64,000 nt of DNA from NCBI GenBank assembly GCA_005402585.1, contig BIFP01000051.1, positions 124,001-188,000 of the forward strand, read 5' to 3'. Position numbers and translations under genes: made by a program. Shown in pieces: positions 44,560 to 52,253 of this stretch (the stretch's first letter is position 1; each line of letters opens with the position of its first letter). Source of the DNA: Micromonosporaceae bacterium KJ-029 (GTDB lineage: Bacteria; Actinomycetota; Actinomycetes; Mycobacteriales; Micromonosporaceae). The notes under the pieces are model-generated. The model was not told the origin of the DNA and searched no databases. It saw only the letters and a program-made list of their open reading frames with translations.

Positions 44560-45272
44560 CCGACCTGCTCACCGCTGACGCCCTGGCGGCCGGATACGGG
44601 CCGGTGCCGGTGCTGCACGGCGTGGACCTGAGCGTGGCCCCCGGCACCATCGCCGCCGTCATCGGCGCCAACGGGGCCGGCAAGACCACCCTGCTGCGCA
44701 CCCTGTCCGGCATGCTGCGGCCCACCGCCGGCCGGATCCTCCTCGACGGGGAGGACCTGCGCGGCACCCCGGTGGAACAACTCGTCCGGCGCGGCGTGGC
44801 ACACGTCCCGGAGGGACGCGGCGTGATCGGCGAATTCACCGTCGAGGAGAACCTGCGGCTGGGCGCGCTGTGGCGGCGGGACCGGGCGGACGCGGCCCGC
44901 GCCCTTGACGAGGTCTACCAGCTCTTCGAGCCACTGGCCCGGCGTCGGCGGCACCTCGGTCACCAGCTCTCCGGTGGCGAACGGCAGATGCTGGCCCTCG
45001 GCCGGGCCCTGGTCAGCCGGCCCCGGCTGCTCCTGCTCGACGAACCGTCGCTCGGCCTGGCGCCGCGCGTGGTGGCCCAGACCATGGCCCTGCTGCGGCA
45101 GTTGCGCGACGACACCGGACTGACCGTGCTGCTGGTCGAGCAGAACGTCCGCAGCGCGCTCGCCGTCGCCGACCAGGGCGTCGTGATGTCCCTCGGCCGG
45201 GTCGCCCTCGCCGCACCGGCCGACCGGCTGCGCGACGACGCCGAACTGCGCCACGCCTACCTCGGATTCTGA
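44556..45272 (+). CDS. Branched-chain-type ABC transporter ATPase (LivF-like)
   Basis: A 238-residue LivF-type ABC ATPase: Walker A GANGAGKTT, signature LSGGERQMLALGRAL, Walker B LLLLDEPSLGLAP and the H-region VEQNVRSAL. PEGRGVIGEFTVEENL is the LivF-specific segment. It starts in an ATGA overlap with LivG. Unlike its partner it has a normal signature loop, so ATP hydrolysis may rely on one composite site. Confidence 0.94.
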   Translation: MTDLLTADALAAGYGPVPVLHGVDLSVAPGTIAAVIGANGAGKTTLLRTLSGMLRPTAGRILLDGEDLRGTPVEQLVRRGVAHVPEGRGVIGEFTVEENLRLGALWRRDRADAARALDEVYQLFEPLARRRRHLGHQLSGGERQMLALGRALVSRPRLLLLDEPSLGLAPRVVAQTMALLRQLRDDTGLTVLLVEQNVRSALAVADQGVVMSLGRVALAAPADRLRDDAELRHAYLGF

Positions 45273-45287
45273 TGGGAAGGAGGATCG

Positions 45288-46166
45288 TTGGACCGCTTCC
45301 TCTTCCTCACCCTCGACGGACTGTCGAGAGGCGCGGTCTACGCCGCGTTCGCGCTGGCCCTGGTGCTCATCTGGCGGGCCGGCCGGATCGTCAACTTCGC
45401 CCAGGGGGCGATGGCGGTCGCCGCCGCGTACGTGGCGTACAGCGTCACCGCCGCGACCGGGTCGTACTGGCTGGGGTTCGTCGCCGCCCTGATCGCCGGG
45501 CTGCTGCTCGGCGCGGTGGTCGACGTCGCGGTGATGCGGTTGGTGGACCACCGGTCGCCGCTCAACCCGGTGATCGTCGCGCTCGGGCTGGTGCTGCTGA
45601 TCCACGCCGTCCTCGGCATGGTGTACGGCAACGAGTACCTTCCCGCGCAGGCCCCGTTCAGCCGTACCGCGCTGACCGTGGGCGGCCTGGCCGTGCTGTC
45701 GCCGTACGACCTGTTCGTCTTCGCCGCGGTCGGTGTGGTCGGCGCGGCGCTGGTCTGGATCTTCACCCGGACCGCGATCGGGCTGCGGATGCGCGCGGCG
45801 GCGTTCGCCCCCGAGGTCTCCCGCCTGCTCGGGGTGAACGTCAGCGGCATGCTCACCCTCGGCTGGGCGCTGGCCTCCGGTGTCGGCGCCCTGGCCGGGA
45901 TGCTGGTCATCCCCACCGAACTGGGCCTGCACCCGCACGCGATGGACCTGGTCTTCGTCTCCGCGTTCACCGCCGCGGTGGTCGGCGGGCTGGACAGCCC
46001 GCCCGGCGCCGTCGTCGGCGGCCTCGGCGTCGGTCTGTTGCTGTCGTACGTCAGCGGCTACGCCGGCGGTGACCTCATCCCCCTCGCGGTGCTGGTGCTG
46101 CTGCTGGCGGTGCTGCTGCTACGCCCCGGCGGGCTGTTCGCCCCGGTCGCGGCGAGGCGGGTGTGA
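45288..46166 (+). CDS. Branched-chain-type ABC permease (LivH-like), TTG start
   Basis: A 292-residue permease with about eight hydrophobic segments; LDGLSRGAVYAAFALALVLI and GRIVNFAQGAMAVAAAYVAY are LivH hallmarks, and VVGGLDSPPGAVVGGLGVGL is the C-terminal family motif. The start is TTG at 45288 with a strong GAAGGAGG five bases upstream; no ATG or GTG fits the N-terminus. Confidence 0.92.
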   Translation: MDRFLFLTLDGLSRGAVYAAFALALVLIWRAGRIVNFAQGAMAVAAAYVAYSVTAATGSYWLGFVAALIAGLLLGAVVDVAVMRLVDHRSPLNPVIVALGLVLLIHAVLGMVYGNEYLPAQAPFSRTALTVGGLAVLSPYDLFVFAAVGVVGAALVWIFTRTAIGLRMRAAAFAPEVSRLLGVNVSGMLTLGWALASGVGALAGMLVIPTELGLHPHAMDLVFVSAFTAAVVGGLDSPPGAVVGGLGVGLLLSYVSGYAGGDLIPLAVLVLLLAVLLLRPGGLFAPVAARRV

Positions 46167-47269
46167 GCGCCACCCGGGCGCCGGCGCCGCCCACCCGCAG
46201 CGCCGCCGCCAACCGTCTCCGTGCCGGCCGGCCGGTGCCGACACTGCTGCGTCACCTCGCCGTCGCGGCCGGCGCCGGGCTGCTGGTGCTGGCGATCAGC
46301 TACCAGCTCGACTCGTTCCGCAACTTCCAGCTGGCCACCGTGGCCGCCTACCTCTGTGCGACCGCAGGACTGACCATCCTCACCGGGCTGTGCGGGCAGC
46401 TCTCCCTCGGGCACGGCGCGTTGATGGCCACCGGCGCCTACACCCTCGCGCTCTGCCAGAACGCCTTCGCCGACCGGGGTGTCACCGCCGGCGGAGTGCT
46501 GGTTCTGTCGCTGGGCGCGGCGGTACTGGCGACCGTCGCCGTCGGCGCGCTCGTCGGGGTGGCCGCCGCCCGGCTACGCGGGCCGTACCTGGCCGGGCTC
46601 ACCCTTGCCGTGGCGGTGGTGGTGCCGGCGCTGACCGTCACCTTCGACGGTGTCTTCAACGGCGAGCAGGGACTAGCGGTGCCGATGGCCCCCGCACCCG
46701 CGTCCCTGGGCGTCTACTTCCCGTATGAGCGGTGGCAGCTGTGGGTGGTCACCGTCGCGACGCTGCTCTGCCTCGTGGTGCTCGCCAACCTGGTTCGCAG
46801 CCGGTACGGCCGCGCCTTCCGGGCCGTACGCGACGACGAGGTCGCCGCCCGCCTGGCCGGGATCCACGTCGCCCGTACCCAGGTCATCGCGTTCGTGGTC
46901 AGCGCGGCCAGCGCCGGCCTCGGCGGTGCCCTGCTCGCGGTGCTCGCGCAGAGCGTGTCGCCGGGCGCGTTCGGCCTGACGTTGTCGCTGTTCCTGCTGA
47001 TGGCCGTGGTCATCGGTGGTCTCGGCCGGCTCGCCGGCGCGGTGTGGGGGGCCGTGCTGCTGGTCGCCCTGCCCGACCTGACGCACACCGTGACCGACCT
47101 GTTCACCCTCTCGCCAGCAGCGGCGCAGCGGCTGGAGGGCAACCTGCCGTTGGCGATCTTCGGATGCACGCTGATCGTCGTCATGATCGCCGCGCCCGGC
47201 GGCGTGCAGGGCCTGGTGTCCCGCCTCGCCGGGGCGCTGCCGGCGCGGTGGCGTCGCCACCGGCCGTAG
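46163..47269 (+). CDS. Branched-chain-type ABC permease (LivM-like)
   Basis: A 368-residue permease; GTG overlaps the LivH stop (GTGA). GLTILTGLCGQLSLGHGALMATGAY and YGRAFRAVRDDEVAARLAGI are LivM signatures; GGLGRLAGAVWGAVLLVALPD lies near the C-terminus. With LivH it forms the channel. Confidence 0.93.
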   Translation: MSATRAPAPPTRSAAANRLRAGRPVPTLLRHLAVAAGAGLLVLAISYQLDSFRNFQLATVAAYLCATAGLTILTGLCGQLSLGHGALMATGAYTLALCQNAFADRGVTAGGVLVLSLGAAVLATVAVGALVGVAAARLRGPYLAGLTLAVAVVVPALTVTFDGVFNGEQGLAVPMAPAPASLGVYFPYERWQLWVVTVATLLCLVVLANLVRSRYGRAFRAVRDDEVAARLAGIHVARTQVIAFVVSAASAGLGGALLAVLAQSVSPGAFGLTLSLFLLMAVVIGGLGRLAGAVWGAVLLVALPDLTHTVTDLFTLSPAAAQRLEGNLPLAIFGCTLIVVMIAAPGGVQGLVSRLAGALPARWRRHRP

Positions 47270-47310
47270 ACCGCCCCAGGCCGCCGTGGCCCGGCTGACC
47301 CACCCACCGT

Positions 47311-47332
47311 CCCGGCCGTCGCGGCGGCCGGG
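47311..47332 (+). terminator. Short hairpin between LivM and binding-protein genes
   Basis: Eight-bp stem CCCGGCCG (47311-47318) with CGGCCGGG (47325-47332), in the 109-bp gap. It may protect or attenuate transcripts so that the binding protein is made at a different level from the membrane parts. Confidence 0.4.
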
Positions 47333-47378
47333 AGACCCACCACCACCTGGCACATACCGATGAAAGGTCGGTGTCCCC

Positions 47379-48659
47379 ATGCGACCCATGGCACGACGCG
47401 GTCTCGCGATCGCCACCACCCTCACCCTGCTGGCCAGCTCCGTCGCCTGCGGCTCCGACGACGGTCCCGGCTCGGGTCAACCGGTCCCCGGTGTCACCGA
47501 CACGGAGATCGTCGTCGGCACCCACATGCCGCTGACCGGGCCGGCGTCGGCCGGCTACTCGAAGATCGCGCCGGCCACGAAGGCGTACTTCGACTACGTC
47601 AACGCCAACGGCGGCGTGCACGGCCGGAAGATCACCTACAAGATCATGGACGACGGGTACAACCCGGCGAACACCCAGCAGGTGGTCCGCCAACTGGTCC
47701 TGCAGGACAAGGTGTTCGCCATCCTCAACGGGCTCGGTACGCCCACCCACACCGGCGTGCTGGACTTCCTGCACAGCAACCGGGTGCCGGACCTCTTCGT
47801 CGCCTCCGGCAGCCGCAGCTGGGACCAGCCCGAGCGCTACCCGAACACCTTCGGCTTCAACCCCGACTACACGGTCGAGGGCAAGATCCTGGCCCACCAC
47901 GTGCAGACCGACCTGCCCGGCAGAAAGGTCTGCTTCCTGGGCCAGGACGACGACTTCGGCCGGGACAGCCTGGTCGGCGTGGAGAAGGTGCTCGGCGCCG
48001 ACGCCGTGGTGGACCGGCAGACGTACGTCACCAGCAACACCAACGTGGCACCCCAGATCGGCGCCTTCAAGGCGGCCGGCTGCGAGGTCGTCATCCTGGC
48101 CACCGTGCCGGGCTTCACCGCCCTGGCCGTCGGCACCGCCGCCCGGCTGGGCTTCAAGCCGCAGTGGCTGGTCTCGAACGTCGGCGCCGACCACCCGACC
48201 CTGTCCCGGCAGCTCGGCGACGCCGCCGGCCTGCTGGAAGGGATGATCGGCGTCAACTACCTGCCCATGCAGAACGACACCGCCGACCCGTGGATCCAGC
48301 TGTTCACCAAGGTGAACAAGGAGCACAACGGCGACGCGCCGTTCGATGGCAACACCGTCTACGGCATGGCGGTCGGCTATCTCTTCGTGCAGGTGCTGCT
48401 GGCCGCCGGGCAGGACCTCACCCGGGAGTCGTTGGTGGAGGCGGTCCGCAAGGGCGGCTACCAGGGCCCGTCGGTGGCCCCGCTGCGCTTCTCCGCCACC
48501 GACCACTCCGGCTACGGCGGGGGACGGCTGAGCCGGGTCAGCGGGGGAGTGCAGGGCTACTTCGGCCCGACGTACGAGACCGACGAGGAGGACGGGCCGG
48601 TCAACGAGTACTCCGCACCGCCGGTGGCACCGCCGGCCAACGGCGTGCCGTCCGCCTGA
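47379..48659 (+). CDS. Branched-chain-type substrate-binding lipoprotein (LivJ/K-like)
   Basis: A 426-residue periplasmic-binding-fold type I lipoprotein. The lipobox LLASSVACGS places the lipidated Cys near residue 25. The mature part begins VTDTEIVVGTHMPLTGPASAGY, the classic Peripla_BP_6 start, and VNANGGVHGRKITYKIMDDGYNP and VRQLVLQDKVFAILNGLGTPTH follow. It supplies substrate to the LivHMGF-like complex. Members next to acyl-CoA dehydrogenases often bind aromatic or branched acids; the ligand here is unknown. Confidence 0.92.
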   Translation: MRPMARRGLAIATTLTLLASSVACGSDDGPGSGQPVPGVTDTEIVVGTHMPLTGPASAGYSKIAPATKAYFDYVNANGGVHGRKITYKIMDDGYNPANTQQVVRQLVLQDKVFAILNGLGTPTHTGVLDFLHSNRVPDLFVASGSRSWDQPERYPNTFGFNPDYTVEGKILAHHVQTDLPGRKVCFLGQDDDFGRDSLVGVEKVLGADAVVDRQTYVTSNTNVAPQIGAFKAAGCEVVILATVPGFTALAVGTAARLGFKPQWLVSNVGADHPTLSRQLGDAAGLLEGMIGVNYLPMQNDTADPWIQLFTKVNKEHNGDAPFDGNTVYGMAVGYLFVQVLLAAGQDLTRESLVEAVRKGGYQGPSVAPLRFSATDHSGYGGGRLSRVSGGVQGYFGPTYETDEEDGPVNEYSAPPVAPPANGVPSA

Positions 48660-48685
48660 GCTGTCGTCCGCCTGAGCTGTCGTCC

Positions 48686-48719
48686 GCGTGGTCCGCGCCG
48701 GAGGCGGTGCGGACCACGC
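48686..48719 (+). terminator. Terminator after binding-protein gene, with adjacent 16-bp tandem repeat
   Basis: Perfect 11-bp stem GCGTGGTCCGC (48686-48696) with GCGGACCACGC (48709-48719). Just before it the 16-mer CCTGAGCTGTCGTCCG occurs twice in tandem, the first copy containing the stop codon. Confidence 0.7.
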
Positions 48720-48741
48720 CCGGCCCGTTGATCGGAGACCG

Positions 48742-48804
48742 ATGTCGACTCATAATGTGGTCGTCGACGGCGGCCGTACCCTCGCAGGCCGGGGCGCCGG
48801 ATGA
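48742..48804 (+). CDS. 20-codon upstream ORF coupled to SDR start
   Basis: ATG 48742, preceded by GGAG at a good distance, opens a 20-codon frame (MSTHNVVVDGGRTLAGRGAG) whose TGA overlaps the ATG of the SDR gene. It may be a leader peptide for translational coupling or the remnant of a larger gene. The SDR itself has no other Shine-Dalgarno, which makes coupling plausible. Confidence 0.4.
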   Translation: MSTHNVVVDGGRTLAGRGAG

Positions 48805-49592
48805 CCGGGAGCGGGCTGACCCTGCCCGGCGCCGCCGTCGTGGTCACCGGCGCGGGCCCCGGCATCGGGGCGGCACTCGCCGCCCGGTTCGCCGCGGCCG
48901 GAGCCCGGGTGGTGGTCAACGACCTCGACGCCACGGCGGTGCGGGCCGTCGCCGCGCGGATCGACGGCCACGCCTGCCCCGGCGACGCGGCCGACCCGGC
49001 CGGCGTGACGGCCCTGGTCGACGTCGCCCGCCGACAGCTTGGCACCATCGACCTGTACTGCGCGAACGCCGGAGTGCCCGCTGGTGGCGGCGCCGACGCA
49101 CCCGCCGCGACGTGGGAGGCAGCCTGGCGGGTCAACGTGATGTCCCATGTGTACGCCGCCCGCGAACTGCTGCCGCACTGGCTCGCGGCCGGACGCGGCC
49201 GGCAGCTGGTCACCGCCTCCGCGGCCGGCCTGCTCACCCTGCTCGGCAAGGCGCCGTACGCGGTGACCAAGCACGCCGCGCTCGGCTTCGCCGAATGGCT
49301 GCGTGCCACGTACGCCCACCGCGGCGTCACCGTCCAGGCACTGTGCCCGCAGGGTGTGCGTACCCCGATGCTGGCCGGCGCCGACTCCCTGAGCAGCGCC
49401 CTGCTCGACGGCACGGCGCTCAGCCCCGAGCAGGTGGCCGACTGCGTGGTCGAGGCACTGGCCGACGACCGGTTCCTGGTGCTGCCCCATGCCGAGGTCG
49501 CCACCTGGTACGCCAACCGCGCCGCCGACCCGGACCGCTGGCTGCGCGCGATGAACCGGATCCAGCAGGACGCGGAGGACCGCGATGCCTGA
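48801..49592 (+). CDS. Short-chain dehydrogenase/reductase
   Basis: A 263-residue classical SDR. The NAD(P) loop is TGAGPGIG (residues 16-23), NDLDA follows the second strand (NAD-type acidic residue), CANAGVP is the NNAG-equivalent, and the catalytic Ser/Tyr/Lys lie in VTASAAGLL and YAVTKHAALGF. It probably oxidises a hydroxyacyl or alcohol intermediate of the pathway served by the acyl-CoA dehydrogenases. Its stop overlaps the first codons of the decayed kinase gene that follows. Confidence 0.9.
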   Translation: MTGSGLTLPGAAVVVTGAGPGIGAALAARFAAAGARVVVNDLDATAVRAVAARIDGHACPGDAADPAGVTALVDVARRQLGTIDLYCANAGVPAGGGADAPAATWEAAWRVNVMSHVYAARELLPHWLAAGRGRQLVTASAAGLLTLLGKAPYAVTKHAALGFAEWLRATYAHRGVTVQALCPQGVRTPMLAGADSLSSALLDGTALSPEQVADCVVEALADDRFLVLPHAEVATWYANRAADPDRWLRAMNRIQQDAEDRDA

Positions 49593-50070
49593 CCGGACCC
49601 GCCCCGGCGTGCCGCCGGACCAGGCCCGCCACGGCTGGGCCACGTCCTGGCCACCGCCCACGACATGGGCCGCCGGGTGATGGCGGCGCTCGCCCCGACC
49701 GCCGTCCCGGTGCCGCCGATGGTCCACCACTGCGCCCCGCACGGTACGGGCGGTGCTGGACTGGGAGATGTCCACCCTCGGCGACCCGATCGCCGACCTG
49801 GACCTGTCGCTGCTCTACGCAAGCCGGATCGAGGCGCCGGGGCAACCGGACACCGCCGAACTGGCGGCCCGGTACGCGCGGCGCACCGGGTGGCCGGTCG
49901 ACCGCCTGGACTGGTACCTCGCCTTCGCCGCCTTCAAGCTCGCGGTGATCCTCGAGGGCGTGCACTACCGGTACGTGCGGGGCCAGACCGTCGGCGACGG
50001 CTTCGACACCGTCGGGGCGCGGGTGCCACCGCTGATCGCCGAGGGCCTGGCCACGATCCGGAGGGGATGA
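49585..50070 (+). pseudogene. Decayed APH/ACAD10-type phosphotransferase
   Basis: Three collinear pieces of an aminoglycoside-phosphotransferase-like (ACAD10/11-associated kinase) protein survive in two frames. MPDRTRPGVPPDQ forms the N-terminus; RLGHVLATAHDMG-type and VMAALAPTAVPVPPMV sequence, in another frame, comes from about residues 60-100 of the usual ~340. AVLDWEMSTLGDPIADLDL to the C-terminus returns in the first frame. The catalytic HGDxxxxN region is missing, so no kinase can be made. Junctions fall near 49630 and 49740. The C-terminal ORF (ATG 49753) might still be translated. The intact family usually phosphorylates hydroxyacyl-CoAs ahead of an ACAD10/11 dehydrogenase, exactly the neighbour at 50071. 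Confidence 0.75.
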
Positions 50071-51306
50071 ATGGACTTCCGTCACGACGAGACCACCGAA
50101 CGGCTGCGCGAACGCCTGCTCGGCTTCATGGCCGAGTGCGTGTACCCGGCCGAACCGGTCTTCGAGCAGCAGGCCCGCGAGACCGGCGACGCGTGGAAGG
50201 TGCCGCCGGTCGTCGCCGACCTCCAGGCCGAGGCCCGCCGCCGCGAGCTGTGGAACCTCTTCCTGCCCGGCGAGCACGGCGCCGGCCTGACCAACCTCCA
50301 GTACGCGCCGCTGGCCGAGATCACCGGACACTGTCCGTGGCTCGCCCCGGTGGCGCTCAACTGCGCCGCGCCGGACACCGGCAACATGGAACTGCTCGCC
50401 CAGTTCGGCACCGCGTGGCAACGGGAGCGGTGGCTGGCACCGCTGCTCGACGCCCGCATCCGCTCGGCATTCGCCATGACGGAGCCGGCGGTCGCCTCGT
50501 CCGACGCCACCAACATCGCGACCCGGATCGAGCGGGTCGGCGACGAGTACGTCGTCAACGGTCGCAAGTGGTTCGTCACCGGCGCGATGGACCCGCGCTG
50601 CGCGATCTTCATCGTGATGGGCCGGACCGATCCGTCGGCGCCCCGGCACCAGCAGCACAGCCAGATCCTCGTACCGCGCGACACCCCCGGCGTGACCGTG
50701 CGGCGGGGCATGACGGCTTTCGGGTACGACGACAGCGATCACGGCGGGCACGCCGAGATCGACTTCGTCGACGTACGGGTGCCGGCGGAGAACCTGATCG
50801 GGGCGGAAGGCTCCGGCTTCGCCATCTCCCAGGCTCGGCTCGGGCCGGGGCGGGTGCACCACTGCATGCGACTGCTCGGCATGGCCGAACGGGCCGTCGA
50901 GCTGATGTGCCGCCGGGTCAGCCAGCGGCACGCCTTCGGTGGCCCGCTGGCCGAGCAGGGCGTGGTGCGCGACTGGATCGCGCAGGCCCGGGTACGGCTG
51001 GAGCAGGCCCGGTTGCTGGTGCTCAAGACGGCCTGGCTGATGGACACCGTCGGCAACCGGCAGTCCCGCACCGAGATCCAGGCCATCAAGATCGCAGTGC
51101 CGGAGACGGTCGAATGGATCATCGACCGGGCTGTCCAGGCGCACGGCGCGGCCGGGGTCAGCCAGGACACCCCGCTCGCCCGGCTCTGGGCCCGGGCCCG
51201 GGCCGTGCGGATCGCCGACGGCCCCGACGAGGTGCACCGGCAGTCGCTGGCGCGCCGGGAACTGCGCCGGCATCGGGCGGAAACCCCCGTGCCGGCGCGC
51301 GTCTAG
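50071..51306 (+). CDS. Acyl-CoA dehydrogenase, ACAD10/11-like
   Basis: A 411-residue acyl-CoA dehydrogenase; ATG follows GGAGGGGATGA closely. FAMTEPAVASSDATNIAT is the ACAD10/11-type FAD motif, VNGRKWFVTGAMDPRC follows, and the C-terminus has ADGPDEVHRQSLARREL, which lacks the usual catalytic Glu-Gly-Thr-Ser. In vertebrate ACAD10/11 a kinase domain phosphorylates 4-hydroxyacyl-CoA and the dehydrogenase domain eliminates phosphate. Here the upstream kinase gene is broken, so the enzyme must use another kinase or another substrate. It closes the 41-51 kb catabolic cluster. Confidence 0.9.
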   Translation: MDFRHDETTERLRERLLGFMAECVYPAEPVFEQQARETGDAWKVPPVVADLQAEARRRELWNLFLPGEHGAGLTNLQYAPLAEITGHCPWLAPVALNCAAPDTGNMELLAQFGTAWQRERWLAPLLDARIRSAFAMTEPAVASSDATNIATRIERVGDEYVVNGRKWFVTGAMDPRCAIFIVMGRTDPSAPRHQQHSQILVPRDTPGVTVRRGMTAFGYDDSDHGGHAEIDFVDVRVPAENLIGAEGSGFAISQARLGPGRVHHCMRLLGMAERAVELMCRRVSQRHAFGGPLAEQGVVRDWIAQARVRLEQARLLVLKTAWLMDTVGNRQSRTEIQAIKIAVPETVEWIIDRAVQAHGAAGVSQDTPLARLWARARAVRIADGPDEVHRQSLARRELRRHRAETPVPARV

Positions 51307-51333
51307 ACTCGGCTGGCACGTACGGAGCTTGCG

Positions 51334-52086
51334 ATGGCGAGGGGGCGGACGCGGATGGGCAGGGCCGAGGCACCGGGTCAGGCCGAAGCGCCGGGTCGGG
51401 CCGGCTCCGTGGGCCGGGGCACGTCCGCGAACCGGGCCGAGGCGGCGGGCCGGGGCACTGCGAACCGGGCCGAGGCGGCGGGCCGTGAGCCGGCCGGCCG
51501 GATCGACGGGCGGACCGCCCGGGCGGAGCGCACCCGGGCGGCGATCGTCGAGGCGCACCTCGCCCTCATCTCCGAGGGCGACCTACGGCCGACCGGTGAA
51601 CGCATCGCCGAGCGGGCTGGCATCTCCCTGCGTACGCTCTGGACCAACTTCAAGGACATGGAGACCCTGTTCGAGGCGAGCGGTGCGGAACTGCTCCGGC
51701 AGCAGGACGCCGCCTGGCGGCCGATCTCGCCCACCCTGCCGCTGGCCAAGCGGATCGACGCGTACTGCCGGCAGCGGGCGAAGCTGCTGCAACTCATCGC
51801 GCCGTCGGCCCGGGCCGCCCAGATGCGTGAGCCGGTCTCCGCGCAGCTGCGCCGCAACCGTCTCAAGCACATCGACCGGGTCCGCGACGAGGTCGAGCAG
51901 CTGTTCGCCGTCGAACTGGATCGGGCCGGGACGGGCCGGGAACAGCTGCTCAACGCGGTGGTGGCGGTGAGCATGTGGCCGGCCTGGTCGATGCTGCGCG
52001 ACGGACTCGGGTTGGGCGTGGACCCAGCCCGCGCGGTGATGGCCCGTACCGTCGCCGCCCTGTTCGCGGAACCGGCCGGCCGCTGA
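51334..52086 (+). CDS. TetR-family regulator with repetitive N-terminal extension
   Basis: A 250-residue TetR regulator; GGAG lies six bases before ATG 51334. The first ~65 residues are low-complexity, with the 11-residue unit ANRAEAAGRGT repeated and earlier AEAPG repeats; the corresponding DNA has a ~33-bp tandem repeat at 51431-51486. The helix-turn-helix is IAERAGISLRTLWTNFKDMETLF (near 90-112). The ligand domain is all-helical. It follows the third dehydrogenase by 27 bases and probably regulates the catabolic cluster. The internal ATG at 51355 would shorten the extension only slightly. Confidence 0.85.
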   Translation: MARGRTRMGRAEAPGQAEAPGRAGSVGRGTSANRAEAAGRGTANRAEAAGREPAGRIDGRTARAERTRAAIVEAHLALISEGDLRPTGERIAERAGISLRTLWTNFKDMETLFEASGAELLRQQDAAWRPISPTLPLAKRIDAYCRQRAKLLQLIAPSARAAQMREPVSAQLRRNRLKHIDRVRDEVEQLFAVELDRAGTGREQLLNAVVAVSMWPAWSMLRDGLGLGVDPARAVMARTVAALFAEPAGR

Positions 52087-52145
52087 CCGCCCGCCGGCCG
52101 GCTGCCGCGCCCACCGTCCACCGGGACCATGTGTCCCTGTCAGCC

Positions 52146-52183
52146 TGATGTCACTGAGACATGAATATGTCTGAGTGACATCA
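52146..52183. promoter_or_regulatory. 38-bp double palindrome
   Basis: Left arm TGATGTCACTGAGACAT (52146-52162) and right arm ATGTCTGAGTGACATCA (52167-52183) are inverted copies with one mismatch around GAAT. Each arm also contains its own TGTC-N5-GACA inverted repeat, so four half-sites are present. It is markedly AT-richer than its surroundings. It may be a terminator for the TetR gene or an operator bound by two regulator dimers. Confidence 0.6.
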
Positions 52184-52253
52184 AGCTCCGGGGGTATGTC
52201 CTGCTCGCTCGCCGCCGCCTCGTTCCCGTCCACCTCTTCTCAAGCAGTCTCTT

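Noticed and set aside
47311-47332. Hairpin between LivM and the binding protein as an operon end
   Set aside because: The stem is short and the downstream gene clearly belongs to the same transporter; attenuation or RNA stability is more likely.
51431-51486. Tandem repeat as a CRISPR or minisatellite array
   Set aside because: Only two units, in frame within a coding region, with no spacers.
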